Shown piece by piece: positions 53,196 to 60,999 of a stretch of DNA of 64,000 nucleotides. The number at the start of each line of letters is the position of its first letter. The stretch's first letter is position 1. Position numbers and translations under genes: made by a program. The DNA is taken from the NCBI RefSeq assembly GCF_016827605.1, contig NZ_JAEPJQ010000002.1:62001-126000 (forward strand). Direction: 5' to 3'. The notes under the pieces were generated by a model. The model was given only the letters and a program-made list of their open reading frames with translations. It was not told where the DNA came from and searched no databases. This DNA is from Hyunsoonleella ulvae. Lineage in GTDB: Bacteria > Bacteroidota > Bacteroidia > Flavobacteriales > Flavobacteriaceae.

Positions 53196-53822
53196 TCAGT
53201 TAGGAAATCCGAGCATATCCCCCATACCAACGGTAAACAACCAACAGCCATAAACTGCATGCTCAATAGAAACAAGTAGTGTTGATTTTGTTTTTAAATA
53301 GGTAAAGGCAAATAATATGCCTCCTAAAAACGTAAGGATCAACACCAAAGTATTCTTAAAGAAAATATGTGCTAACGCAAAAAATGTAGCATTTATAAAA
53401 ACCAAGAATGCTTTAGAATGCCATAAATTATGATAGCGTTTAAAGAAAAACGTGCGGTAAATAAGTTCTTGTGGATACACTGAAAAAAAAGAGTAGATAA
53501 ATAGAATAAACAACCAAAGTTTTGGCTTACTGCGTAATACGATAAATAAATCTTCTTTGTTAGTTACCCATAAAAAAACGGTAGTAAGTATGGCTATAAC
53601 TGCTAACTTTAATAAAGTTTGTGTCCAAAAATATTTCCAATTTAGGTTTTTAGTAATTTTAAAAGCCGCTTTCTCTACTTTTAACAATACATAAACAACA
53701 TACGTAAACCCTAGCAGACCTATAGCCAATTTAATAAATACTGAGTACTTAAAAGCAAAACTTACAGGCACTAAAATAAATATAGTAAATAGTTCTATGC
53801 ATTTATAGATTCTGGACGTCAT
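53196..53822 (-). CDS. CPBP-family intramembrane metalloprotease-like protein
   Basis: A 208-residue protein with about six membrane segments. The CPBP (Abi/Rce1-like) motifs are recognisable: PQELIYRTFFFKR near residue 118 (usually EExxxR, here Q-E), NATFFALAHIFF near 144 (FxxxH) and SIEHAVYG near 186 (HxxxN/B, here H-A-V-Y). The first Glu of the EE pair is replaced by Gln, which may reduce or alter activity. It overlaps the Lrp gene by 4 bases (ATGA), so the two are co-translated. Substrate unknown. Confidence 0.78.
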   Translation of the reverse strand: MTSRIYKCIELFTIFILVPVSFAFKYSVFIKLAIGLLGFTYVVYVLLKVEKAAFKITKNLNWKYFWTQTLLKLAVIAILTTVFLWVTNKEDLFIVLRSKPKLWLFILFIYSFFSVYPQELIYRTFFFKRYHNLWHSKAFLVFINATFFALAHIFFKNTLVLILTFLGGILFAFTYLKTKSTLLVSIEHAVYGCWLFTVGMGDMLGFPN

Positions 53823-54280
53823 GAAAAGCGAATTACATTAGTTTGTTTCACTTCATTTATTACGAACATACTGTGCGTGCTACCAATATGGTTAATGTTG
53901 GTTAATTTTTTTACCATAAACTCTCTAAAAGCTGCCATATTCTCTACAATTACCTTTAAAAGATAATCATAATCACCACTAAGATGGTAACATTCCAAAA
54001 CTTCATCAAGGTTGTTCACTTCTTTTTCAAAGCTAAATACATAATCTTGGCTATGCTGAAGTAGTTTTACATGACAAAATGCAACAAAGTTGCGGCTAAT
54101 TTTCTGTTTATTGATAACCACTGTATAACCTTCAATAAAACCTTCTTTTTCTAATTTCTTGATGCGCTCATAAACAGCGGTAACCGAAAGCTCTAATTTA
54201 TTGGAAAGCTCTTTATTGGTTTGTTTACTATCGCTTTGTAATAACTCAAGTAATTTTTTATCGGTTCTGTCGAAAATCAT
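53819..54280 (-). CDS. Lrp/AsnC-family transcriptional regulator
   Basis: A 153-residue regulator. The N-terminal helix-turn-helix (about 5-62) has DKKLLELLQSDSKQTNKELSNKLELSVTAVYERIKKLEKEGFIEGYT. The C-terminal RAM domain binds an amino acid and assembles octamers (LLQHSQDYVFSFEK, then LECYHLSGDYDYLLKVIV). It is divergent from a methionine-gamma-lyase-like gene, an arrangement comparable to mdeR-mdeA of Pseudomonas putida (established), and is co-translated with the CPBP gene. AT-rich inverted repeats in the intergenic region are candidate sites. Confidence 0.92.
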   Translation of the reverse strand: MIFDRTDKKLLELLQSDSKQTNKELSNKLELSVTAVYERIKKLEKEGFIEGYTVVINKQKISRNFVAFCHVKLLQHSQDYVFSFEKEVNNLDEVLECYHLSGDYDYLLKVIVENMAAFREFMVKKLTNINHIGSTHSMFVINEVKQTNVIRFS

Positions 54281-54329
54281 GATTGAAAAAAATTCGTTCT
54301 ACAATGAAATTGAAAGCGTATTTCAAAAA

Positions 54330-54432
54330 TTTATTCTAAAAATAATAAAATAAAAAGATTTATTTTCTAAAAAATAAATTATTACTTGACTAAATTTCTA
54401 ATAATCCTGAAATTCGTTTATCCTAAAAATGA
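54330..54432. promoter_or_regulatory. Cluster of Lrp-like AT-rich operator sites
   Basis: Three related sequences lie between the divergent Lrp and lyase genes. TTTATTCTAAAAATAA is at 54330-54345; a 9-bp perfect inverted repeat ATTTATTTT/AAAATAAAT with 4-base centre is at 54358-54379; TTTATCCTAAAAATGA is at 54417-54432, ending 6 bases before the lyase start. Lrp proteins bind such multiple AT-rich sites cooperatively. The AT richness of the region makes chance resemblance possible. Confidence 0.5.
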
Positions 54433-54438
54433 TTCATA

Positions 54439-55644
54439 ATGAGTTTTAAACCTGCAAATAATATTCAAGATTTACAGTATTTTGGCGAGTTTGGTGGTGT
54501 AAACCCATCCATTTCAGACTCTTCTACCTATACGTTTCTCTCCGCAAAAACTATGTTTCACACTTTTGAAGGCAATGCTGATGGTTGTTACCTCTATTCA
54601 CGCCACTCCTCACCCTCCAACTTGTACCTGGGAGAGGCTTTAGCCGCTATGGAAGATACTGAAACAGCCAATGTTACTGCTTCTGGTATGGGAGCCATTA
54701 CTTCAGTAATCATGCAATTATGTAATGCTGGAGATCATATTATTTCAAGTAGGACTATTTATGGTGGTACTTATGCGTTCTTTAAAAATTTTATACCCAA
54801 GTTTCATATAGAGGCTTCCTTTGTAGATATCACTAAACCAGAAACTGTAAAAACTGCCATCACAAAACAAACTAAAGTATTGTATTGCGAATCTGTAAGT
54901 AACCCTCTTTTGGAAGTAGCTGATATTAGAGCACTTGCAAAAATTGCTAAAGAACATAACTTATCCTTAGTAGTTGATAATACTTTCTCTCCTTTATCCA
55001 TTTCTCCCGCTACTTTAGGAGCTAATGTTGTTATACATAGTTTAACCAAGTTTATCAATGGCTCTAGTGATACGGTTGGTGGAGTGGTTTGCGGTACACA
55101 GAAGTTCATTAATGATTTACGAAATGTAAACGACGGTGCTGGCATGTTACTGGGATCTACTATGGATAGTTTACGTGCTGCTTCTATATTAAAAAACTTG
55201 AGAACATTACATATTAGAATGCAACAGCATAGTAAAAATGGATTGTATTTAGCTACAAAGTTTGAAGCTGATGGTTTAAGAACTGTATATCCAGGGCTAA
55301 CATCCCATCCCTCCCATGAATTGTTTAAAAGTATGATGCATACAGAATATGGGTTTGGTGGAATGCTAACCGTAGATGTTGGTACTTTAAAAAAGGCCAA
55401 TGAACTTATGGAATTAATGCAACATAGAAACTTAGGATATCTAGCCGTAAGCTTAGGGTTTTACAAAACATTATTTTCAGCCCCAGGCACTTCAACATCC
55501 TCTGAAATTCCAGAAGACGAACAAAAAGCCATGGGATTGAGTGATGGTTTAATTCGCTTTTCTATAGGTTTGGATGCGGATATTGAGCGTACTTACCAAA
55601 TGATGAAAGCCTGTATGGTTGAATTAGGGATACTTAAACGTTAA
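54439..55644 (+). CDS. Cys/Met-metabolism PLP-dependent enzyme, methionine gamma-lyase-like
   Basis: A 401-residue fold-type I PLP enzyme. The PLP lysine lies in HSLTKFINGSSD near residue 203, the cofactor-stacking block is ASGMGAI near 82, and DNTF near 176 gives the PLP-nitrogen Asp. YSRHSSPS near 53 contributes the phosphate-binding Tyr from the neighbouring subunit. Where P. putida methionine gamma-lyase has LYGCT with Cys116, this protein has IYGGT, so it may be a cystathionine-type lyase or sulfhydrylase. The divergent Lrp regulator supports a role in sulfur amino acid catabolism. Confidence 0.85.
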   Translation: MSFKPANNIQDLQYFGEFGGVNPSISDSSTYTFLSAKTMFHTFEGNADGCYLYSRHSSPSNLYLGEALAAMEDTETANVTASGMGAITSVIMQLCNAGDHIISSRTIYGGTYAFFKNFIPKFHIEASFVDITKPETVKTAITKQTKVLYCESVSNPLLEVADIRALAKIAKEHNLSLVVDNTFSPLSISPATLGANVVIHSLTKFINGSSDTVGGVVCGTQKFINDLRNVNDGAGMLLGSTMDSLRAASILKNLRTLHIRMQQHSKNGLYLATKFEADGLRTVYPGLTSHPSHELFKSMMHTEYGFGGMLTVDVGTLKKANELMELMQHRNLGYLAVSLGFYKTLFSAPGTSTSSEIPEDEQKAMGLSDGLIRFSIGLDADIERTYQMMKACMVELGILKR

Positions 55645-55716
55645 ACCTATACTTTTTAATAGGAATAAGAGTTACAAAGGAAAACCTGATAAAGAATATC
55701 GTGAAATTATTTTCAG

Positions 55717-56739
55717 TTAAATCCCCTTTACACGATCCCATAAAGATTTAAAGGCTGATCCCATATCTTCTACTTTTGGTTCGAAAGGCTTCATATTAAA
55801 GCGTTCGCCATCTTTGTAAAGTAATAAACTAAACACCGATGAGTTTGGATCATCCAAATCTAAAAGCGGATAGCGTAAATCGTTATACTGGTATTCTGTA
55901 GCATTTAATTTATAAATACTGTAATACCGATTACTAAACCAAGCGAGACCAGCAATGTCCGTATAATCTGAAGGTTTTAAATCCCGATGTTTTGGTATTT
56001 CCCTAAAATTTAAAAATCTATTTTCAGTATCAAACCATGAATAGTCAGACACATAATAGGAAGTTTCAGTTTCTGCAATACCATACCATAAAATAGTGTT
56101 CAAAATAGCAGGCTGAGTACTAAATCTAATAGCATTAACATGAGCTTCCTCTAGGGATTTTCTAAAAATTAAATCTATATACAACTTATTGCCTAAAGTG
56201 AACAACATATAAATGGAACTTATACCAATACCCCATTTTAGCCATCTTCGTCTTTGTAGAGCTGTTCTCCTAAAAAACATTAACACTATCATACAAATTA
56301 AAAATGGTAGTGTATATACTGGATCTGCCACCGCTATATTATTTAAAGCAACCCGATAATTACTAAAAGGTGCAAATAATTGAGTACCGTAAGGGGTAAA
56401 CGCATCTAAAATAGGGTGTGTAAATAATGACCAAAAAAAGAGTAATATCCAATCTTTTTGATTAGTTGTGGCTTTACGTTTACCAAAATCGTACAGCTTA
56501 TGTACCAGCCAACCTAATAAAAAAGCTGCCAAAACTGAAAATAAAATAGAGTGCATAAAACCTCTGTGAAATAGCATGGCATCAATTTCATTTCCATAGA
56601 GCCAACTTCCTACCAAAACATCCAAATCGGGTATAGTACCACCAATGGCACCAAACAACAATGCCTTGTTTCCTATTTTTTTTCCTAATACTGCTTCTCC
56701 ACAAGCAGCCCCTAAAACGATTTGAGTAAGTGAATCCAT
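55717..56739 (-). CDS. YdjM-like metal-dependent hydrolase family membrane protein
   Basis: A 340-residue inner-membrane protein of the LexA-binding YdjM (DUF457) family. The N-terminus has the signature SLTQIVLGAACGEAVLGKKIGNKALLFGAIGGTIPDLDV, then DAMLFHRGFMHSILFSVL near residue 53 and THPILDAFTPYGTQLFAPF near 111, which carry the conserved Asp/His residues. Four to five membrane segments occupy the first ~190 residues. A ~150-residue C-terminal soluble domain follows. The family is predicted to be a metal-dependent hydrolase, but activity is unproven. It lies 32 bases after the surface-protein gene. Confidence 0.88.
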   Translation of the reverse strand: MDSLTQIVLGAACGEAVLGKKIGNKALLFGAIGGTIPDLDVLVGSWLYGNEIDAMLFHRGFMHSILFSVLAAFLLGWLVHKLYDFGKRKATTNQKDWILLFFWSLFTHPILDAFTPYGTQLFAPFSNYRVALNNIAVADPVYTLPFLICMIVLMFFRRTALQRRRWLKWGIGISSIYMLFTLGNKLYIDLIFRKSLEEAHVNAIRFSTQPAILNTILWYGIAETETSYYVSDYSWFDTENRFLNFREIPKHRDLKPSDYTDIAGLAWFSNRYYSIYKLNATEYQYNDLRYPLLDLDDPNSSVFSLLLYKDGERFNMKPFEPKVEDMGSAFKSLWDRVKGI

Positions 56740-56771
56740 ATAAAGCCAGCTAAGTTAACTAACTTTTTTAT

Positions 56772-57542
56772 TTATGGTATCCGTCTAAGCCATACTGCAA
56801 CTCTGGCACCATTTATATTTCCAGTTTCTGTGATAGATCTAAATCCTAAAGTCGTCCCAGCTGGTATGGTTACCGGAGTTGTTAAAATCTCCGTATAAGC
56901 TAAATTATCGTTTGCTCCTGAAGCTGTAAATCTAAAAAATTCTGTATAGGCGCCATTTCCTGAAATATTTACAACAGCCATAAGCATCGTGTTGGATGCG
57001 TTAGATGTATTATCAGCATGAAAGCTTACAGCGTAGGCTTCCCAAGCCTCTGGCAACGGTATACCTATAAAGCCTGTATCCCCATTAGCATAACTCCATT
57101 CCATAGAATTACTGCCTAAATCTGAAGCTTCTTCAGCCCATATTACAACTTTTTCATAAGTAATTTTGTTAGTACTTATTTGCTGCCAATTAACACCATC
57201 ACTTTGCAATGTTATTGTTGTTTCGCTACCAATTGTTGTAGTTACCGTACCTGTTAAATCCTGATAATTAGAAACTGTAGGCGTATTAGTTGTCGGGTTT
57301 TTTATCACATACATTCTTCCATTACAAGTATCTGCCACTGGTAAAGTAATATTGTGGTTACCTCCAAGGATTACGGTGTAATGAGTATCATCTAAAGTTA
57401 AATTACCAGAAGTTGTTGTGATATTGGCAGATAAAGAACCGTTAACATCTAAGGTAGATGATGGCATAGTGGTTCCAATGCCAACTTGAGCGCACAAGTT
57501 TACACATATCAACAAAAGGAATTGAGAGAAAATCCTTTTCAT
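56772..57542 (-). CDS. Secreted surface protein with GIGTT/LDVNG-type N-terminal repeat
   Basis: A 256-residue protein with a signal peptide (KRIFSQFLLLICVNLCAQ). The mature N-terminus VGIGTTMPSSTLDVNGSLSA is a motif common in large Bacteroidota surface proteins and in tail-fibre/S74-peptidase-like proteins. A Thr/Ser-rich beta region follows (NLTLDDTHYTVILGGNHNITLP, TVTTTIGSETTITLQSDGVNWQQIS), and the C-terminal ~110 residues appear to be a beta-sandwich ending VAVWLRRIP. No T9SS sorting signal or lipobox is visible. Function unknown. Confidence 0.72.
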   Translation of the reverse strand: MKRIFSQFLLLICVNLCAQVGIGTTMPSSTLDVNGSLSANITTTSGNLTLDDTHYTVILGGNHNITLPVADTCNGRMYVIKNPTTNTPTVSNYQDLTGTVTTTIGSETTITLQSDGVNWQQISTNKITYEKVVIWAEEASDLGSNSMEWSYANGDTGFIGIPLPEAWEAYAVSFHADNTSNASNTMLMAVVNISGNGAYTEFFRFTASGANDNLAYTEILTTPVTIPAGTTLGFRSITETGNINGARVAVWLRRIP

Positions 57543-57830
57543 TTTTTTGTTTTAGCAATAAACGTATTACAATATCTATAAAAAATCAGAGAAACAGTAA
57601 CTAAATTTTATTTTTTTTAAACCTTTTATTAACTATCACTCTTATTTATTCCTTCTCATCAATATAATCCTTCACATTATAAATAATGTTAACCTACCAA
57701 AACAATACTACCAGTGGAAAAGTGCATCAGTTGTTAAAATGTCTAAAACAATGATTTGAAATACTTAAAGCATCACATCATTTTGAAAGAAATTAATAAA
57801 ATCGTAACATTACCTAACCAAAAAGCTGTT

Positions 57831-59324
57831 ATGAAAGACGATAAGAATATTTCCAAATTTAAAGCCAACGACCAAAATATTATTGAAAACACCGAATTGA
57901 ATATCTGGGAAGCATTGATACCTATTTTTGCCTTAGTAGCTATGCTTGCTTATAATATTTATGTTTTTAGAGATGATGCACTAAATGGAAGTAATCAGTT
58001 TATTTTATTATTGGGAGCTGCTGTAGCTGCAATAGTAGGTTTTAAAAATAGAGTGAGTTATAAGAGAATGCTTGATGAAGTAGCCGAAAACGTAAAATCT
58101 ACTACAGGAGCTCTTTTAATTTTGTTAATGGTAGGTGCTTTAGCAGGAACATGGCTAATTAGTGGAATTATACCTACAATGATTTATTATGGGCTTCAAA
58201 TACTAAATCCTACAATTTTTTTAGCAGCCTGTGTCATCATTTGTTCAATTATTTCTATTGCAACTGGAAGTTCATGGACTACTTCAGCAACAGTAGGTAT
58301 TGCCCTGGTAGGTATTGGAGAAACATTAGGTATTTCTGTGGGTATGACAGCTGGAGCAGTACTTTCAGGAGCATATTTTGGAGATAAAATGTCTCCTTTG
58401 AGCGATACTACCAATTTAGCCCCTGCAATGGCTGGAGGCGAGCTTTTTTCACATATTAAATATATGTCCTTAACTACTATTCCAACTATTGTTATCACTC
58501 TAATTGCTTTTATAGTAATAGGTTTAAATATAGATACTTCTGGGACACCACAAATAGATGATAAATTGCAAGCTATAAGTAGTGCTTTTAATATAAGCCC
58601 ATGGCTATTTATAATTCCAATAATCGTGATTTTCATGATTATAAAAAAAACACCACCGTTGATAGCACTTCTTACAGGTTCGCTTTTGGGTGGGGTTACA
58701 GCTATTATTTTTCAACCAAATATTGTTACCAGTATAGCTGGTGCTGATTCCTTAAATTTTCAATCTGCTTACAAAGGAGTAATGAATGCTTTAACTGTTG
58801 ACACTTCTGTACAAACTAGTAGCAAAGAATTAAATGATTTATTTACCGCAGGCGGAATGAGTGGTATGCTTGGAACTATTTGGCTTATTGTTTGTGCTAT
58901 GGTTTTTGGAGGTGTAATGGATGCCATAGGCGCACTATCTAGAATTACAAAATCATTATTAAAAATGGCGACAACTACTTTTGGTCTTTTTGCTAGTACT
59001 GTGGCGAGTTGTCTAGCTTTAAATTTAACTGCATCTGATCAATATCTTGCTTTGGTTGTGCCTGGTAAAATGTTCAAAAGGGCTTATGAAGATCGAGGCT
59101 TAGCCCCTGAAAATCTAAGTAGAACACTAGAAGATTCAGGAACAGTAACTTCTGTTTTAATTCCTTGGAATACTTGTGGAGCCTACCATTCAAAGGTCTT
59201 GTTTGGATATGCAGGTGCCACCGCATATATACCTTACGCTTTTTTCAGTATTCTAAGTCCGTTTATGACACTACTTTTTGCAGCTCTTAGCATAAAAATC
59301 AAACAACTTTCAAAAGCTAAATAA
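57831..59324 (+). CDS. NhaC-family Na+/H+ antiporter
   Basis: A 497-residue inner-membrane antiporter exchanging Na+ for H+. The ATG at 57831 (KDDKNISKF) is chosen over a TTG 25 codons upstream. About eleven to twelve membrane segments begin at NIWEALIPIFALVAMLAYNIYVF. NhaC-type blocks include IATGSSWTTSATVGIALVGIGE, GAVLSGAYFGDKMSPLSDTTNLAPAMAG near residue 180 (ion-site Asp/Ser/Thr) and a C-terminal repeat with LEDSGTVTSVLIPWNTCGAYH. A malate/lactate exchanger (MleN/YqkI-type) is a close alternative. It is a single gene; about 200 bases without structure separate it from the peroxiredoxin. Confidence 0.88.
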   Translation: MKDDKNISKFKANDQNIIENTELNIWEALIPIFALVAMLAYNIYVFRDDALNGSNQFILLLGAAVAAIVGFKNRVSYKRMLDEVAENVKSTTGALLILLMVGALAGTWLISGIIPTMIYYGLQILNPTIFLAACVIICSIISIATGSSWTTSATVGIALVGIGETLGISVGMTAGAVLSGAYFGDKMSPLSDTTNLAPAMAGGELFSHIKYMSLTTIPTIVITLIAFIVIGLNIDTSGTPQIDDKLQAISSAFNISPWLFIIPIIVIFMIIKKTPPLIALLTGSLLGGVTAIIFQPNIVTSIAGADSLNFQSAYKGVMNALTVDTSVQTSSKELNDLFTAGGMSGMLGTIWLIVCAMVFGGVMDAIGALSRITKSLLKMATTTFGLFASTVASCLALNLTASDQYLALVVPGKMFKRAYEDRGLAPENLSRTLEDSGTVTSVLIPWNTCGAYHSKVLFGYAGATAYIPYAFFSILSPFMTLLFAALSIKIKQLSKAK

Positions 59325-59487
59325 AATGCTTCACTTAGCATAGGTTCATTTGCCAATTTGATAATTATAGCGCTGAATTTTTATATAATCCCTAAAAAAC
59401 AGTGCAGGTTTTTGAACCGATACTCAATTACTATCCATCAATAAGATTTAATAATTACAATCTACTTTCATAGCTGTTCTTAAATGA

Positions 59488-59495
59488 TAGTTTTG
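59488..59495 (+). promoter_or_regulatory. -7 promoter element of the peroxiredoxin gene
   Basis: TAGTTTTG is a perfect TAnnTTTG match 41 bases before the ATG; an upstream TTT at 59466-59468 is a weak -33 candidate. The rest of the 212-bp gap after the antiporter gene shows nothing notable. Confidence 0.55.
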
Positions 59496-59536
59496 CATTT
59501 AAATAAAATATTAATAAACATAAATTATAGACAACT

Positions 59537-60178
59537 ATGGCATTTGTAGGAAAAAAATTTCCAAACTTACATGTAGATGCAATGAACGATTTAGGCGATA
59601 CATTTAAGTTAAACGTGTTAGAAGAAGCAATAAACAACAAGAAAAAGGTTATCCTATTTTGGTATCCTAAAGATTTTACTTTTGTATGTCCAACAGAACT
59701 ACATGCATTTCAGGCTGCTCTAGGGGAATTTGAAAAACGTAATACTATTGTAATTGGGGCATCTTGTGACACTCCAGAAGTACATTTTGCGTGGTTAAAT
59801 ACTGAGAAAGACAATGGTGGTATTGAGGGAGTTACTTATCCGCTTTTAGCAGATTCTAACAGAAACTTAGCCTCTACTCTTAGTATTTTAGACATTACAA
59901 ACGAAACCTACAACGAGGAGACTGGGGTCGTAACTGTAGATGGAGACAATGTCACTTACAGAGCTACTTATATCATAGATGAAGAAGGTGTTGTACAACA
60001 CGAAAGCATTAACAATATGCCTTTAGGAAGAAACGTGCAAGAGTATTTACGTTTAGTAGACGCCTTAACCCATGTTCAAGAAAAAGGAGAGGTTTGTCCA
60101 GCAAACTGGGAAGAGGGTAAAGAAGCTATGAATGCTGATAGAGCTGGTGTTGCTGAGTATTTAACGGCACATGTATAA
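59537..60178 (+). CDS. Typical 2-Cys peroxiredoxin (AhpC/TSA family)
   Basis: Reduces hydrogen peroxide and organic hydroperoxides. A 213-residue cytosolic protein. The peroxidatic Cys51 lies in DFTFVCPTE and the resolving Cys187 in GEVCPANW. Between them are the GASCDTPEVHFAW helix and the TYPLLADSNRNLAS segment; the C-terminal tail (KEAMNADRAGVAEYL) is of the kind that covers the active site. A long hairpin follows, then a thioredoxin-family gene 76 bases downstream on the same strand, a plausible electron donor. Confidence 0.95.
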   Translation: MAFVGKKFPNLHVDAMNDLGDTFKLNVLEEAINNKKKVILFWYPKDFTFVCPTELHAFQAALGEFEKRNTIVIGASCDTPEVHFAWLNTEKDNGGIEGVTYPLLADSNRNLASTLSILDITNETYNEETGVVTVDGDNVTYRATYIIDEEGVVQHESINNMPLGRNVQEYLRLVDALTHVQEKGEVCPANWEEGKEAMNADRAGVAEYLTAHV

Positions 60179-60198
60179 TTATACAAATTACAAAATCT

Positions 60199-60238
60199 AA
60201 ATTCCAAGTTCCAATACCATCTTTGGAATTTGGAATTT
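60199..60238 (+). terminator. Long hairpin between peroxiredoxin and thioredoxin genes
   Basis: Arms 60199-60214 and 60223-60238 form 16 pairs including one G-T, with an 8-base loop. Each arm is itself a duplicated AATTCCAA/GTTCCAA unit. It is followed by only two further bases before A-rich sequence, so it may attenuate rather than stop transcription into the thioredoxin gene. From memory, similar TTCCAA hairpins are frequent between flavobacterial genes. Confidence 0.6.
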
Positions 60239-60254
60239 TAAAATTGATAGTGTT

Positions 60255-60569
60255 ATGGTAAAAGAATTAGAACAAGACAATTTACAAGATTTGGTATCAG
60301 GTAATGATACGGTTGTAGTGCAATATTCTGCCTCATGGTGTGGCAATTGCCGCATTATGAAACCAAAAGTAAAAAAGTTAGCTTCTGAATTAGAAGATGT
60401 AACTTTTGTTATTGCAGATGCTGAAAAATTCCCTGAATCTAGAAAGTTAGCAACTGTAGATAATCTACCAACTTTTGCAGCTTTTAAAAATGGCACTTTT
60501 GTAAACCAAGTGCAAACTAACAAGTTTGATGTATTAAAAGATTTAGTGCATGAAGTTACCAGTAATTAA
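60255..60569 (+). CDS. Thioredoxin-family protein
   Basis: A 104-residue single-domain cytosolic thioredoxin. The active site is C29-G-N-C32 (SWCGNC), differing from classical WCGPC by Asn for Pro, which usually shifts the redox potential upward. The cis-proline loop reads NLPTF near residue 75, and the KNGTFVNQVQ strand follows as usual. It probably reduces the upstream peroxiredoxin; that is inferred from proximity. It overlaps the DUF6952 gene by 20 bases. Confidence 0.92.
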   Translation: MVKELEQDNLQDLVSGNDTVVVQYSASWCGNCRIMKPKVKKLASELEDVTFVIADAEKFPESRKLATVDNLPTFAAFKNGTFVNQVQTNKFDVLKDLVHEVTSN

Positions 60570-60807
60570 ACATTTAACTAATTTTATAGAAGATAACGAT
60601 GAGGATTTTATTGTGGAAACGATAGAAACCCTAGAAGCCTTAACTGAAGTACCCTCTCTAAAAGATGAAGAACTAAATGTTATAGGCGAATTGATCTCTA
60701 ATATGTATGGAGCGCTTGAAGTTAATAAAATAACTAAGGACGGTACACCAAAAAAAGAAGCATTAAATAGTTTTATGAGTCGTGTTATGGGGACTATTGA
60801 TACTTAA
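60550..60807 (+). CDS. DUF6952-like small protein
   Basis: An 85-residue acidic, helical protein (KLPVIKHLTNFIEDNDEDFIVETIETLEALTEVPSLKDEELNVIGELISNMYGA...). No signal peptide or cysteine. I associate it with the DUF6952 family seen beside thioredoxin genes in Flavobacteriaceae. It overlaps the thioredoxin gene by 20 bases, so translation is coupled. Function unknown; a thioredoxin partner is plausible. Confidence 0.8.
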   Translation: MKLPVIKHLTNFIEDNDEDFIVETIETLEALTEVPSLKDEELNVIGELISNMYGALEVNKITKDGTPKKEALNSFMSRVMGTIDT

Positions 60808-60833
60808 TTGAAAAAGAGAAGTGTTATATCTAG

Positions 60834-60861
60834 AGCCATCTCTTTTTGAGGTGGCTTTTTT
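60834..60861 (+). terminator. Terminator of the thioredoxin-DUF6952 operon
   Basis: AGCCATCTC and GAGGTGGCT form a 9-bp stem with one G-T pair, loop TTTTT, and a T6 tail. It lies 26 bases after the DUF6952 stop. Confidence 0.88.
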
Positions 60862-60903
60862 ATTTCTTCAAAATTGACTTTGTAAAAAAATTCAACCATC
60901 TTC

Positions 60904-60999
60904 GTTTAACGTCGGATATAGGCCACTTGTACTGAACTCGTTTCAGTATCATAACGGCGCATATCCGTCAACACATTAGCTGTAATTTACAAGTTAGAT
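60904..60999. repeat. Structured attC-like/REP-like element upstream of the RelA/SpoT gene
   Basis: GTTTAAC at 60904-60910 fits the integron RYYYAAC core and GTTAGAT at 60993-60999 fits GTTRRRY. Between them are nested inverted repeats: CGGATAT/ATATCCG (60913-60919 and 60961-60967) and TACTGAA/TTCAGTA (60930-60936 and 60942-60948, loop CTCGT). The element is GC-richer than its surroundings. No integrase is present, so an attC identity is only a hypothesis; it may be a dispersed repeat. Confidence 0.4.

Noticed and set aside
54804-55400. Open frame of 198 codons on the minus strand
   Set aside because: It is antisense to the lyase gene with its intact PLP motifs; no start context or family resemblance.
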